From Pontivivens sp032464575 (GTDB taxonomy: Bacteria; Pseudomonadota; Alphaproteobacteria; Rhodobacterales; Rhodobacteraceae): a stretch of 64,000 nucleotides of DNA. The notes below the pieces were generated by a model, which did no database searches, was not told where the DNA came from, and worked only from the letters and a program-made list of their open reading frames with translations. Location of the stretch: the NCBI GenBank assembly GCA_032464575.1, contig JAWDKM010000002.1:248001-312000 (forward strand). Reading direction: 5' to 3'. Made by a program: the position numbers and the translations under genes. Positions 7,906-16,019 of the stretch are shown here, piece after piece (positions within the stretch are counted from its first letter, which is position 1; each line of letters opens with the position of its first letter).

Positions 7906-9212
7906 GCCAGCCGCTTCGCATCGTTCTGCTCTATTCCGCCATGCTGGCCGCCATCGCGGCCGTGGGCCTCGTGCAATCCTGGCCGCTGGCGCTGTCGATC
8001 CTGAACCTCTGCCTGATCTCCGCGATCATGGCGCTGGGGGTGAACATGCAGTGGGGCTATGGCGGCCTCTTCAACGTCGGGATCATGGGGTTCGCGGCCC
8101 TCGGTGGTGTCGCAGGCGTACTGGTGAGCCAGGCACCGCGGCCCGAGGCATGGGCGGCGGGGGGCGTCGGCCTCGTCTCCGCCCTCCTGTCGCTGGGCGT
8201 GACGGTGGTGCTCGCGAGCTACGGACGGAAGGTCCTGCCGGAGAAGCTGCGCGGCATCGGCACGGTGCTGATCATCGTGGTCGGCTACTTCGTCATGCGC
8301 TGGTTCTTCTACCCGGCCGTCGACGCGATCGAGGCGCAGAACCCCGCGCAGTTCGGCAATATCGGCGGGGCGGGTGCGCCGATCATCCTGAGCTGGATCG
8401 TCGGCGGCCTCTTCGCCGCCGGGGCCGCATGGCTGATCGCGAAGATCGCGCTGGGGCTGCGCTCCGACTACCTCGCCATCGCGACGCTGGGGATCTCGGA
8501 GATCATCATCGCGGTGCTCAAGAACGAGGACTGGCTGACGCGGGGGGTCAAGAACGTCTCCGGCCTCGACCGGCCCGTGCCCTATGAGATCGACCTGCAA
8601 CGCGCGGACTGGTTCATCGGCTGGGCGCAGGGCCTGGGGATGGGGACGGTGGAGGCCTCCACGATCTTCGTCCGGCTCTGCTATGCCGCGCTGTTCCTCG
8701 GCGTGCTCGTCATCCTGATGTGGGGGGCGGAGCGCGCGCTGAACTCGCCCTGGGGCCGGATGATGCGGGCGATCCGGGACAACCGCGATGCCGCCGCCGC
8801 GATGGGCAAGGACGTGACCGCACGGCACATCCAGGTCTTTGTCCTCGGCTCGGCCATCGTGGGTGTGGCGGGTGCGATGCTGACCACGCTCGATGGGCAG
8901 TTCACGCCCGGCACGTACAACCCGCTGCGCTTCACCTTCCTGATCTGGGTGATGGTGATCGTCGGCGGCTCCGGCAACAACTGGGGCGCGGTGCTGGGCG
9001 GCTTCCTGATCTGGTTCACCTGGGTGCAAGCGGAGAACTGGGGACCGATGGCGATGGAGGCGATCACCTCCGGCATGGCGGGCGACAGCGCGCTGCGGGC
9101 GCATCTGCTGGACGCCGCACCGCATATGCGGCTCTTCATCATGGGGATCGTGCTGCTGGTGACCCTGCGGTTCTTCCCCCGGGGGCTGGTGCCGGAGCAG
9201 GTGCGGCGGTAG
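7902..9212 (+). CDS. livM: branched-chain amino acid ABC transporter permease LivM
   Basis: 436-residue inner-membrane permease, last gene of the operon. About ten hydrophobic stretches are visible. Family features are ALGVNMQWGYGGLFNVGIMGF, LRSDYLAIATLGISEII, the coupling loop GRMMRAIRDNRDAAAAMGKD and VIVGGSGNNWGAVLGG. Starts in an ATGA overlap with livH. It is longer than E. coli LivM only by loops. After its stop a short convergent gap separates it from the crotonase gene. Confidence 0.9.
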   Translation: MSQPLRIVLLYSAMLAAIAAVGLVQSWPLALSILNLCLISAIMALGVNMQWGYGGLFNVGIMGFAALGGVAGVLVSQAPRPEAWAAGGVGLVSALLSLGVTVVLASYGRKVLPEKLRGIGTVLIIVVGYFVMRWFFYPAVDAIEAQNPAQFGNIGGAGAPIILSWIVGGLFAAGAAWLIAKIALGLRSDYLAIATLGISEIIIAVLKNEDWLTRGVKNVSGLDRPVPYEIDLQRADWFIGWAQGLGMGTVEASTIFVRLCYAALFLGVLVILMWGAERALNSPWGRMMRAIRDNRDAAAAMGKDVTARHIQVFVLGSAIVGVAGAMLTTLDGQFTPGTYNPLRFTFLIWVMVIVGGSGNNWGAVLGGFLIWFTWVQAENWGPMAMEAITSGMAGDSALRAHLLDAAPHMRLFIMGIVLLVTLRFFPRGLVPEQVRR

Positions 9213-9251
9213 CGCCGCCTCAGGCGGGGATACCTGGCGGCAAGAAGAAGA

Positions 9252-9977
9252 TCAGGCGCGCCTGAAGACGGGCCGGCGCTTCTCACGGCGGGCGGCGAGC
9301 GCCTCGGCATGGTCGGCGCTGGCGAAGCAGGCGGCGACGCGGGGTTCGGCGTCGTCGGCTGTGGTGAGGCTGCGCTTCATGCCTTCGACGGCGAGGGGGG
9401 CGAGGCGGGCGATGGTGGTGGCGCGGGCCTCGGCGGCCGCCGCGAGTTGATCGGCGGGGACGAGACGTTCGACGATGCCGGCGCGGGCGACTGCGTCTCC
9501 CTCCAGCGTTTCGGCGGCGAGGAAGAGGCGGCGCGCGGTGTCGGGGCCGAGGCGGGCAGCAGCGCGGGCGATCGCCTCGCCGGGATAGTGGACGCCGATG
9601 GCGGCGGCGGGCACCGCGACCTTCATCCCCTCCACCCCGATGCGGAAGTCGCAGGCGAGCGCGAGGTCGAGGCCGGCGCCGAACACGCCGCCATTGAGCG
9701 CGCCGATCACCGGCACGCGCAACGTTTCGATTCGGGCCGACAGGGTCGTGAGGGTGAGGTCGGGCCGCATACCCGCCTCAAGCTCCGCGAAATCGGCGCC
9801 CGCGCAGAAGGTGCTGCCCTGTCCGGTCAGGATCAGGACGTGGAGCGTTGTGTCCTCCTCGACCTCCTGCAGGCGGGCGGCCATCTCCTCCATATCGGCG
9901 ATGCGCAGGGCGTTGCGCCGCTCGGATGCGGCGAGGGTCAGGCAGGCGACGGGGCCGTCGCGGTCGAGCTCGATCAT
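9252..9977 (-). CDS. enoyl-CoA hydratase/isomerase (crotonase) family protein
   Basis: 241-residue crotonase-fold protein. The oxyanion-hole segments FCAGADFAEL and GGVFGAGLDLALACD are present, so acyl-CoA binding is likely. The two acidic residues of true hydratases are not both there: the first Glu position is Asp (GLDLALACD) and the second, normally in a PE motif, falls in VPAAAIGVHYPG without a Glu. It may therefore be an isomerase, hydrolase or a divergent member; the exact reaction is open. ATG overlaps the stop of the upstream exonuclease gene (ATGA), so the two form a transcription unit. The frame is open upstream but the family N-terminus MIELDRDGPVA fixes the start. Confidence 0.75.
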   Translation of the reverse strand: MIELDRDGPVACLTLAASERRNALRIADMEEMAARLQEVEEDTTLHVLILTGQGSTFCAGADFAELEAGMRPDLTLTTLSARIETLRVPVIGALNGGVFGAGLDLALACDFRIGVEGMKVAVPAAAIGVHYPGEAIARAAARLGPDTARRLFLAAETLEGDAVARAGIVERLVPADQLAAAAEARATTIARLAPLAVEGMKRSLTTADDAEPRVAACFASADHAEALAARREKRRPVFRRA

Positions 9978-10759
9978 GGGGCGAAGGTCGCGAAGACCGG
10001 GGCGTGGTCCGACGGCTTCTCCCACCCGCGCACCTCGCGCAGAACCCGGGAGCTGCCCGAGACGTGGCCCGTGTCCGGCGTGGCCCAGATGTGGTCGAGA
10101 CGCCGGCCCTTGTCGGCCGCGGACCAGTCCTTGGAGCGGTAGGACCACCAGGAATAGAGGCGCCCCTCCGGAATGTCGTCGCGCACGACGTCGGCCCAGC
10201 CGCCGTCGCTGCGCACCTTCTCCAGCGCCTCGACCTCGACGGGAGTGTGGGAGACGACCTTGAGGAGCTGCTTGTGGCTCCACACGTCATCCTCCCGCGG
10301 GGCGATGTTGAGGTCCCCGACGACGATCGACTTCGCCTGCCCCTCGCGGCCCCAGGCGGCCATGTTGTCGAGGAATTCGAGCTTGTGAGCGAATTTCGGG
10401 TTGGTGTCCGGATCGGGCTCATCGCCACCGGCCGGGACGTAGAAATTGTGGATGGTGATTCCGTTTTCCAGCCGCACCGAACAGTGCCTTGCGTGCCCCG
10501 TATCGCAGAAGGTCCGGGTGCCCGCATCCTCTACCGGAAGGCGAGAGAGGACGGCGACGCCGTTGTAGCCCTTGTTCCCCTCGGCCACGATGTGGCTGTA
10601 GCCGAGTGCTGCGAAACGGTCTGTCGGGATCTTGTCGACGGGTGACTTCGTCTCCTGCAGGCAGAGGACGTCCGGCGCCTCCTCGGTCAACAAACGTTCG
10701 ACGATATCGGCGCGCAGGCGGACCGAGTTGATGTTCCAGGTGCAGATGGTGACGCTCAC
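9974..10759 (-). CDS. xthA: exodeoxyribonuclease III
   Basis: 261-residue AP endonuclease/3'-5' exonuclease for base-excision repair, Mg-dependent, cytoplasmic. Catalytic elements in order: N9 in TWNINSVR, E36 in CLQETK, YNGVAVLSR, the GDLNIAP Asp/Asn pair, RLDHIW and the final SDHAPV Asp-His. Start chosen at GTG (VSVTICTWN), which has GGAGG 6 nt before it; the frame runs on upstream but without a ribosome site. Length matches the family. It overlaps the crotonase gene by 4 nt. Confidence 0.92.
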   Translation of the reverse strand: MSVTICTWNINSVRLRADIVERLLTEEAPDVLCLQETKSPVDKIPTDRFAALGYSHIVAEGNKGYNGVAVLSRLPVEDAGTRTFCDTGHARHCSVRLENGITIHNFYVPAGGDEPDPDTNPKFAHKLEFLDNMAAWGREGQAKSIVVGDLNIAPREDDVWSHKQLLKVVSHTPVEVEALEKVRSDGGWADVVRDDIPEGRLYSWWSYRSKDWSAADKGRRLDHIWATPDTGHVSGSSRVLREVRGWEKPSDHAPVFATFAP

Positions 10760-10830
10760 CGTGGCCCTCCCTTTTGGAGCCACACCATTGCGGAGGCGGC
10801 CACGGGCCTCAAGCCCCGTAAGACATCCTT

Positions 10831-10867
10831 AAAGAGAAAGCGCCCGACCTGGTGTCCAGGCCGGGCG
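10831..10867 (-). terminator. rho-independent terminator downstream of cenR
   Basis: On the minus strand a 12-bp stem (CGCCCGGCCTGG with one mismatch to its partner arm) closes on an ACA loop and runs into CTTTCTCTTT. It is placed about 165 nt past the cenR stop, the nearest minus-strand gene upstream, and before xthA, and so separates those two units. Confidence 0.7.
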
Positions 10868-10906
10868 ACAATCCCTTGTGGCAGCCACTTTGGAGGGGGG
10901 GATAAA

Positions 10907-10945
10907 GTGGCCAAGCCAGCCGCCTATGTGGGGGGCGACGACTGA
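10907..10945 (+). CDS. possible 12-codon leader peptide in an SD-loop hairpin
   Basis: GTG-started frame encoding MAKPAAYVGGDD. It is preceded by a strong GGAGGGGGGG Shine-Dalgarno run. That run lies in the 12-nt loop of a hairpin with a perfect 7-bp stem (CCACTTT at 10885-10891 with AAAGTGG at 10904-10910), and the GTG is in the 3' arm. A second 12-codon ATG frame (MSDYAQAFAFFN, 10947-10985) follows at once. Loop-presented GGA is the binding form of CsrA/RsmA-type regulators. Nothing proves transcription on this strand; chance is possible. Confidence 0.25.
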   Translation: MAKPAAYVGGDD

Positions 10946-11031
10946 CATGTCCGATTATGCGCAGGCATTCGCATTTTTCAACTGACGCGAACAAAACCTG
11001 CCACATTTTCTCTCAAACTTGACCAAATTTT

Positions 11032-11718
11032 TCAAGATACGAGCCGATAGCCCCCTGATTCCGTTACAAGAAGTGCGGCGTTGCTCGGATCCGCCTCGAT
11101 CTTCTGGCGCAGGCGATAGATATGGGTCTCCAGCGTGTGGGTCGTCACGGCCGCGTTATAGCCCCAGACTTCGTGCAGCAGGACGTCGCGGGCGACGACA
11201 CCGTCGTTGGCCCGGTACAGGAACTTGAGAATATTGGTTTCTTTTTCGGTCAGACGGATCTTCTTGTCGTCTTCGGTGATCAACATCTTGGCCGACGGCT
11301 TGAACGTGTAGGGGCCGACGGTGAACACCGCGTCCTCACTCTGCTCGTGCTGCCGCAATTGGGCCCGAATACGGGCCAGCAGCACCGGGAACTTGAACGG
11401 TTTGGTGACGTAGTCGTTCGCCCCGCTGTCGAGACCGAGGATCGTATCGGCGTCCGTGATGTGTCCGGTGAGCATGACGATCGGGCACTTGACACCCTGC
11501 TTGCGCATCAGCCGGCACAGCTCGCGGCCATCCATGTCGGGCAGTCCCACGTCGAGGATCACGAGGTCGTAGAGACCCTGCTTGGCCTTGTCGAGACCCT
11601 CGGCACCGGTCCCGGCCTCGAAGACGTCGAACTCCTCGGTCAGGACCAGCTGGTCGGCCAGGACCTCGCGCAGGTCCACATCGTCGTCGACCATCAGGAT
11701 CTTCTTGAGATTGCTCAT
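11032..11718 (-). CDS. cenR: OmpR-family response regulator CenR
   Basis: 228-residue two-domain response regulator. Receiver domain: acidic cluster VDDDVD (D11-D13), phospho-acceptor D56 in ILDVGLPDMDG, the switch Thr in MLTGH and Lys in VTKPFKF. C-terminal winged helix: IRLTEKETNILKFLYRA, VLLHEVWGYNAAVTTHTLETHIYRLRQKIE and VTESGGYRL. The linker RIRAQLRQHEQSEDAVF is typical of CenR, the essential cell-envelope regulator of alphaproteobacteria, which usually has no kinase gene beside it; none is here. ATG at MSNLKKIL has AGGGA upstream; a longer in-frame start exists. Likely controls outer-membrane and peptidoglycan genes, including types found in this window. Confidence 0.85.
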   Translation of the reverse strand: MSNLKKILMVDDDVDLREVLADQLVLTEEFDVFEAGTGAEGLDKAKQGLYDLVILDVGLPDMDGRELCRLMRKQGVKCPIVMLTGHITDADTILGLDSGANDYVTKPFKFPVLLARIRAQLRQHEQSEDAVFTVGPYTFKPSAKMLITEDDKKIRLTEKETNILKFLYRANDGVVARDVLLHEVWGYNAAVTTHTLETHIYRLRQKIEADPSNAALLVTESGGYRLVS

Positions 11719-11892
11719 GGGATGTTCCCTCTTCGATACTTGCCTGCGACCCGAAATGCGCAGCGGCAGGTTTTTGCGCAAGAATTGCGTCAGCGTCTCA
11801 CCAAGCTGTGTTTCGTGGCATCCAATTGTTTCATCTTTGCGCCCGGTGCGCCTATATCCTTTGTCGAAGGATGATGGGGCGAGGATCGGAAC

Positions 11893-12972
11893 ATGGCATT
11901 GGCACCCTCAGTCGAGGAGCGGATCGCGCGGGCACGGGGCGATCTGCGCATCGGAATGCCGGTGCGCCTCGGCGACGCCCTGATCGCAGCGGTCGAGACG
12001 CTGACCGTGGAGCGGCTGGCCGATCTGCGCGCGCTCAGTGGCGAGCTGACGCTGGCGGTGACGGCCCGGCGCGCGGGAACCCTGCGCGCACGCGCCTATG
12101 ACGGCGACGTCGCGCGGATCATCGTGCCCGCGGATGCGGACCTCGGCTGGCTCCAGGCCTCCGCCGATCCGGCGACCGATCTGGCGCATCCGATGCGGGG
12201 GCCCTACGCGACCCTGCGCGGCGGCTCCGCCGATCTGCACCGGGGCGCCATTGCGCTCGCCAAGCAGGCGCATCTGCTGCCGGCTGCCATCGTGGTGACC
12301 GGCATCGATGTCGAGGGTCTGGCGGCGGGCAATGGCCTGTCGGAGCTGCCGCTCGACGCGCTGATGTCCCATATCGGCGATCACTCCCCGCTGGAGCAGG
12401 TGTCGTCTGCCCGGGTTCCACTGGTGGTCTCACAGGCCGGTCGCGTCCATGTCTTCCGCCCGCGCGACGGTGGCGAGGAGCATTACGCGGTGGAGGTCGG
12501 CAGTCCCGACAGATCCAAGCCCGTCCTGTCGCGGCTTCATTCGGCCTGTTTCACCGGTGACCTCATGGGCTCGTTGAAATGCGACTGCGGACCGCAGCTT
12601 CGCGCCGCCCTCGACCAGATCGGGGCGGAGGGGGCGGGCGTGCTGCTCTACCTCAATCAGGAGGGGCGCGGTATCGGCCTCGCCAACAAGATGCGGGCCT
12701 ATTCGCTGCAGGATCAGGGCTTCGACACGGTTGAGGCGAACCACCGCCTAGGTTTCGAGGATGACGAGCGCGACTTCCGGCTGGGGGCGGAGATCCTCTT
12801 GGCCATGGGCTTTTCGGCCGTCCGCCTGATGACCAACAATCCCGGCAAGGTCGCGATGATGCAGGCGTCCGGCCTCGACGTGGCCGAGCGCGTGCCGCTG
12901 CGTGTCGGCGAGACGCCGGAGAATGCCGCCTACCTGGCCACGAAGGCAGCGAAGAGCGGCCATCTTCTTTGA
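11893..12972 (+). CDS. ribA: GTP cyclohydrolase II
   Basis: 359-residue enzyme of riboflavin synthesis (GTP to 2,5-diamino-6-ribosylamino-4-pyrimidinone 5'-phosphate, formate and pyrophosphate). The C-terminal half holds the zinc site C219-x10-C230-x-C232 in HSACFTGDLMGSLKCDC, then LYLNQEGRGIGLANKMRAYSLQ with the catalytic Arg/Tyr and MTNNPGK. The first 170 or so residues take the place of the DHBP synthase domain of RibBA but show none of its acidic catalytic motifs, a two-part form known in alphaproteobacteria. Divergent from cenR. The stop overlaps the L,D-transpeptidase start codon. Confidence 0.9.
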   Translation: MALAPSVEERIARARGDLRIGMPVRLGDALIAAVETLTVERLADLRALSGELTLAVTARRAGTLRARAYDGDVARIIVPADADLGWLQASADPATDLAHPMRGPYATLRGGSADLHRGAIALAKQAHLLPAAIVVTGIDVEGLAAGNGLSELPLDALMSHIGDHSPLEQVSSARVPLVVSQAGRVHVFRPRDGGEEHYAVEVGSPDRSKPVLSRLHSACFTGDLMGSLKCDCGPQLRAALDQIGAEGAGVLLYLNQEGRGIGLANKMRAYSLQDQGFDTVEANHRLGFEDDERDFRLGAEILLAMGFSAVRLMTNNPGKVAMMQASGLDVAERVPLRVGETPENAAYLATKAAKSGHLL

Positions 12973-13478
12973 TCCGCCCCACCGATCTGGTGGTGCGCGG
13001 CCGAGCGGCGCGATATCGCGGACGGCGAATGCCGTGTGCGATCGGGCGGTCCGGCATCACCCGGTCGAAGCAGGAGGGTGACGGGGCGACACCCGCCGGG
13101 GCATACGAGTTGCTGCACGTGATGTGGCGCGCGGACAGGTCGGCGCGACCTCGGACGGCGCTGCCGACCTCGCCGCTTTCGCCCGCAGATATCTGGTCCG
13201 ATGATCCGCGCGATCCCGGCTACAACCGGCGGCATCGCGGGCGGGAACATGGTTTCGGGCATGAGAGGATGTGGCGGAGCGACGGGCTCTACGACATCGT
13301 GGTGGAGATGAGCCACAATGTATCTCCGCCCGTGCCTGGAGCGGGTTCCGCAATCTTCGTCCATTTGTGGCGGGCGCCACTGCGCGCGACGGAGGGGTGC
13401 ATCGCGTTCGCGCGCCCCGACCTCGAATGGATCCTGGCGCGGTGGCGGCTCACAGACCGCCTTGTCATTCAGTCGTAG
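12969..13478 (+). CDS. L,D-transpeptidase (YkuD family)
   Basis: 169-residue YkuD-type protein. The catalytic pair H132 (FVHLW) and C144 (ATEGCIAF) fits the His-x(n)-Ser/Thr-x-Gly-Cys signature of enzymes that make 3-3 peptidoglycan cross-links or attach proteins to peptidoglycan. No signal peptide is seen; N-terminal residues MIRPTDLVVRGRAARYRG enter the fold at once, so export may depend on a different start or a non-classical route. The start drawn is a TTG overlapping the ribA stop (TTGA); a GTG seven codons on is an alternative. Its 3' end overlaps the convergent yggS by 10 nt. Confidence 0.75.
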   Translation: MIRPTDLVVRGRAARYRGRRMPCAIGRSGITRSKQEGDGATPAGAYELLHVMWRADRSARPRTALPTSPLSPADIWSDDPRDPGYNRRHRGREHGFGHERMWRSDGLYDIVVEMSHNVSPPVPGAGSAIFVHLWRAPLRATEGCIAFARPDLEWILARWRLTDRLVIQS

Positions 13479-14122
13479 TCGCGGGCCCCGAACAGGGCCG
13501 AGCCGACACGCACATGTGTCGCGCCGAGCGCGATCGCTTGCCTGTAGTCGCCGCTCATGCCCATGCTGAGCCCGGTCAACCCGTTGCGCGCCGCGATCTT
13601 GCCGAGCAGGGCGAAGTGCAGGCTCGGCTCCTCCTCCGCCGGGGGGATGCACATGAGGCCCGCGATGGGAAGGTCCATCACCCGGACATCGGCGATGAGG
13701 TCGTCCGCCTCCGCCGGGGTGACACCCGCCTTCTGCGGTTCCTCACCCGTGTTCACCTGGACGAAGAGTTCGGGCGAGGCGCCCCGTTCTTGCGCCAGAT
13801 CGGCGAGGCGCCGGGCGAGCTTTGTCCGATCGACGGTGTGGATGGCGTCGAAAAGCTCGACCGCCTGGCGGACCTTGTTGGACTGGAGCGGCCCGATCAG
13901 GTGGACCTTGGTGTCGGGATACTGCTCGCGAAGACGGGGCCACTTGCCCGCGGCCTCCTGCACCCGGTTCTCGCCGAACAGGCGGTGGCCCGCCTGCAAC
14001 ACGGCCTCGACCCGCGCGTCGGGCTGCACCTTGGACACGGCGATGAGGTGGACGTCGCTGCGCGGCCGCCCGGCCCGCTCGCAGGCCTCGGCAATCCCGC
14101 TCTCGATCTCGGCAAGTGACAT
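13469..14122 (-). CDS. yggS: YggS-family pyridoxal phosphate homeostasis protein
   Basis: 217-residue PLP-binding TIM-barrel protein (YggS/PLPBP/COG0325), which buffers PLP and affects amino-acid and vitamin B6 balance. The PLP Lys is K31 in IAVSK; other conserved parts are FGENRVQEA, HLIGPLQSNKVR, VNTGEEPQKAG, GLMCIPP and LSMGMSGDY followed by RVGSALFG, the phosphate-binding end. Length is normal. Convergent with the L,D-transpeptidase gene (10-nt 3' overlap). Confidence 0.9.
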   Translation of the reverse strand: MSLAEIESGIAEACERAGRPRSDVHLIAVSKVQPDARVEAVLQAGHRLFGENRVQEAAGKWPRLREQYPDTKVHLIGPLQSNKVRQAVELFDAIHTVDRTKLARRLADLAQERGASPELFVQVNTGEEPQKAGVTPAEADDLIADVRVMDLPIAGLMCIPPAEEEPSLHFALLGKIAARNGLTGLSMGMSGDYRQAIALGATHVRVGSALFGARDYD

Positions 14123-14165
14123 GGCGCGCTCCTCCTCGGCAGCGCGTTATGGCGGGGTGGCGCGC

Positions 14166-14198
14166 AAAAGAAAAGGGCGGGTCCGAAGACCCGCCCTT
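14166..14198 (-). terminator. rho-independent terminator of the porin gene
   Basis: Perfect 11-bp stem (AAGGGCGGGTC with its complement) closed by a UUCG tetraloop on the minus strand and followed by TTCTTTT. It begins 26 nt after the porin stop. UUCG loops are exceptionally stable, which suits a very highly expressed gene. Confidence 0.9.
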
Positions 14199-14223
14199 CC
14201 CAAACCGTTCCGATCCGAGTGGA

Positions 14224-15243
14224 TCAGAAGGACATGCCGATGCCGGCGCCGATGCGCAGCTCGTCAACATCGTCGGAACCCGCTTCTTCGGTCTCCTGGT
14301 AACCGATAGCTGCGACGAAGTCTGCGCCGCCGCCGAGGTCGTACTCCATGAAGGCACCGTAGCCGAGTGCTTCAGCGTCGGCTTCGTCAGCTTCGTTGTA
14401 GTCGATGTTCACACCGACGCCCGCTGCGCCAAAAGAGAACTCGGCGGATGCTGCGATGTTGAACTCTTCGTCATCGCCGTTCGCTTCGCTCTCGATGTCG
14501 GCCAGCGAGTACGTCGCGGTCAGCTCGACGCCGCCCAGTTCCGTGCTGCCGGAGATACCGAAGATCTGCGAGCCATCAAGGTCGCCATCGCCGGCCAGCG
14601 CCTGGTAAGCGATACCGACGTTTGCAAAGTCACCGAGATCGAAGTTTGCACCGATACCGTATGCGTTCACGTCGGTACCGCTATCCTCATCTTCACCGTC
14701 CTCGTAGGAGACAGAGAAGGTAGCAGCGGCAAGAGCGAGATCGTAGCGGATGATCTGCGCATCACCGGTGATGTCGGCAGCATTGTCAGCATTGCCGTCG
14801 ACAGCGCCATCGAAGCCATCGTCGCCGAGGTCAACAGTACCCAGCACGGAACCTTCGAGGTAGAAGTCAGCTTCGTCAGCCAGACCGCCGCCGGCAACTT
14901 CGATCATTGCCTGGTCGAATGCGCCGTTGGTGTCGCCGCCGGTGATGGTACCGAACGCGCCGGAGATGAAGGCGGAGGTATCGGTCGCTTCTTCGTCGTC
15001 CAGGAACACGCCGGTCGCACCGAAGGAGATGCCGCCGTCGGTCACGCCGGTGAGCGCGAAGGACACTTCGTAGTCATTGTGGACACGGATAGCGTCGCCA
15101 GATCCCTCGGTCGCGTCGGTGTCCTGGTAGGTGAGACCAAGCTCGGCGTCGCCGGAGATGGAGATGTTTGCGTTCTGTGCGAACGCGGCGCCGGCGAAGC
15201 CGAATGCCACGAGTGCCGTGGAGGCAAAGAGCACGTCTTTCAT
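14224..15243 (-). CDS. outer-membrane porin (Rhodobacter type)
   Basis: 339-residue general porin: signal peptide MKDVLFASTALVAFGFAGAAFAQ, then NANISISGDAELGLTYQ and alternating beta strands through to a C-terminal IGAGIGMSF with the final Phe needed for Bam recognition. Very acidic, with many Asp/Glu in loops. Codon use is narrower and less G+C-rich than in neighbours, as expected for an abundant protein. ATG chosen at MKDVLF with GAGGGAC upstream; a longer in-frame start would bury the signal peptide. A promoter and a strong terminator frame it as a single-gene unit. Confidence 0.9.
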   Translation of the reverse strand: MKDVLFASTALVAFGFAGAAFAQNANISISGDAELGLTYQDTDATEGSGDAIRVHNDYEVSFALTGVTDGGISFGATGVFLDDEEATDTSAFISGAFGTITGGDTNGAFDQAMIEVAGGGLADEADFYLEGSVLGTVDLGDDGFDGAVDGNADNAADITGDAQIIRYDLALAAATFSVSYEDGEDEDSGTDVNAYGIGANFDLGDFANVGIAYQALAGDGDLDGSQIFGISGSTELGGVELTATYSLADIESEANGDDEEFNIAASAEFSFGAAGVGVNIDYNEADEADAEALGYGAFMEYDLGGGADFVAAIGYQETEEAGSDDVDELRIGAGIGMSF

Positions 15244-15305
15244 GGGTTGTCCCTCGTGAGTTAAAGGTACACCGACACTCACACCCCTGTGAGGCGGTTG
15301 AGGGG

Positions 15306-15334
15306 AAAATCGGCAAACTCGCCTCGATCGTCAA
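15306..15334 (-). promoter_or_regulatory. predicted sigma-70 promoter of the porin gene
   Basis: On the minus strand TTGACG (15329-15334) and GATTTT (15306-15311) are 17 nt apart, with the -10 box 63 nt ahead of the porin ATG. The -35 box matches the consensus of alphaproteobacterial housekeeping promoters in five of six positions; the -10 is weaker. Confidence 0.45.
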
Positions 15335-15468
15335 AGGGTTTCGCCGTGAGGTCTCGCATAACGCGATTGCTGATGCGGCGATGTCACAGTGAGGCGGACC
15401 ACCCGTTTCCGGCCAAAACGCTTGTTCCCGCCTACGCGCACCGATAAGACAGAGCGACGAAACGGCGG

Positions 15469-15978
15469 ATGGAGCACTCACCCTTGCCTCACTACGCGAA
15501 AGCCGCTGCCGCGCTCTGCATTCTGACCCTCGCCGCATGCGGTGGGGAGGACGCTGCGGAGCGTCAGCGCGTCAACGCCCCGGTGCAGCCCGACGACGGG
15601 CTCAGCGTGAACCGCCTGCTGTCCGGCGAGCTGTTCCAGAACCAGGGCCCCGCGCTCAACGTGAATGCGTTCCTGTGGCGCGCCTCGCTGGACACGCTGG
15701 ACTTTTTGCCGATCGCCTCGACCGATCCGTTCGGGGGCGTCATCGCGACGGACTGGGGTGCGCCGTCCTCCCTCGTCGGGGAGCGTTACCGCGCCGTCGT
15801 CGTCATCCAGTCCGACGAGCTGTCGGTGGATTCGCTGCGGCTCGGGCTGTTCCGGCAGGTCCGCGACGAGGCGGCATGGGTGGACGCTCCGGTGGCCGAG
15901 CAGACGACCCGACAGCTCGAAGACGCCATTCTTCTGCGCGCCCGCCAGTTGCGCCGGGACGACGCACTCAACCGCTGA
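15469..15978 (+). CDS. DUF3576 lipoprotein
   Basis: 169-residue lipoprotein. The lipobox is LAAC with C24 as the lipidated residue, preceded by a short hydrophobic segment. The body matches the DUF3576 family (NRLLSGELFQNQ, LNVNAFLWRASLDTLDFLPIAS, DPFGGVIATDWG), proteins of unknown function that lie just upstream of leuS in this group of bacteria. It is 41 nt from leuS and leads the leuS-lptE-holA run, so an outer-membrane biogenesis role is plausible but unproved. Confidence 0.8.
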   Translation: MEHSPLPHYAKAAAALCILTLAACGGEDAAERQRVNAPVQPDDGLSVNRLLSGELFQNQGPALNVNAFLWRASLDTLDFLPIASTDPFGGVIATDWGAPSSLVGERYRAVVVIQSDELSVDSLRLGLFRQVRDEAAWVDAPVAEQTTRQLEDAILLRARQLRRDDALNR

Positions 15979-16019
15979 TAGGCTCCGGGGGCAGCCCGGA
16001 CGCCAGATGAGAGATCCAG

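Noticed and set aside
10809..11006. A 65-codon minus-strand frame between xthA and cenR
   Set aside because: It spans the terminator hairpin, has no ribosome site and shows no coding-like third positions.
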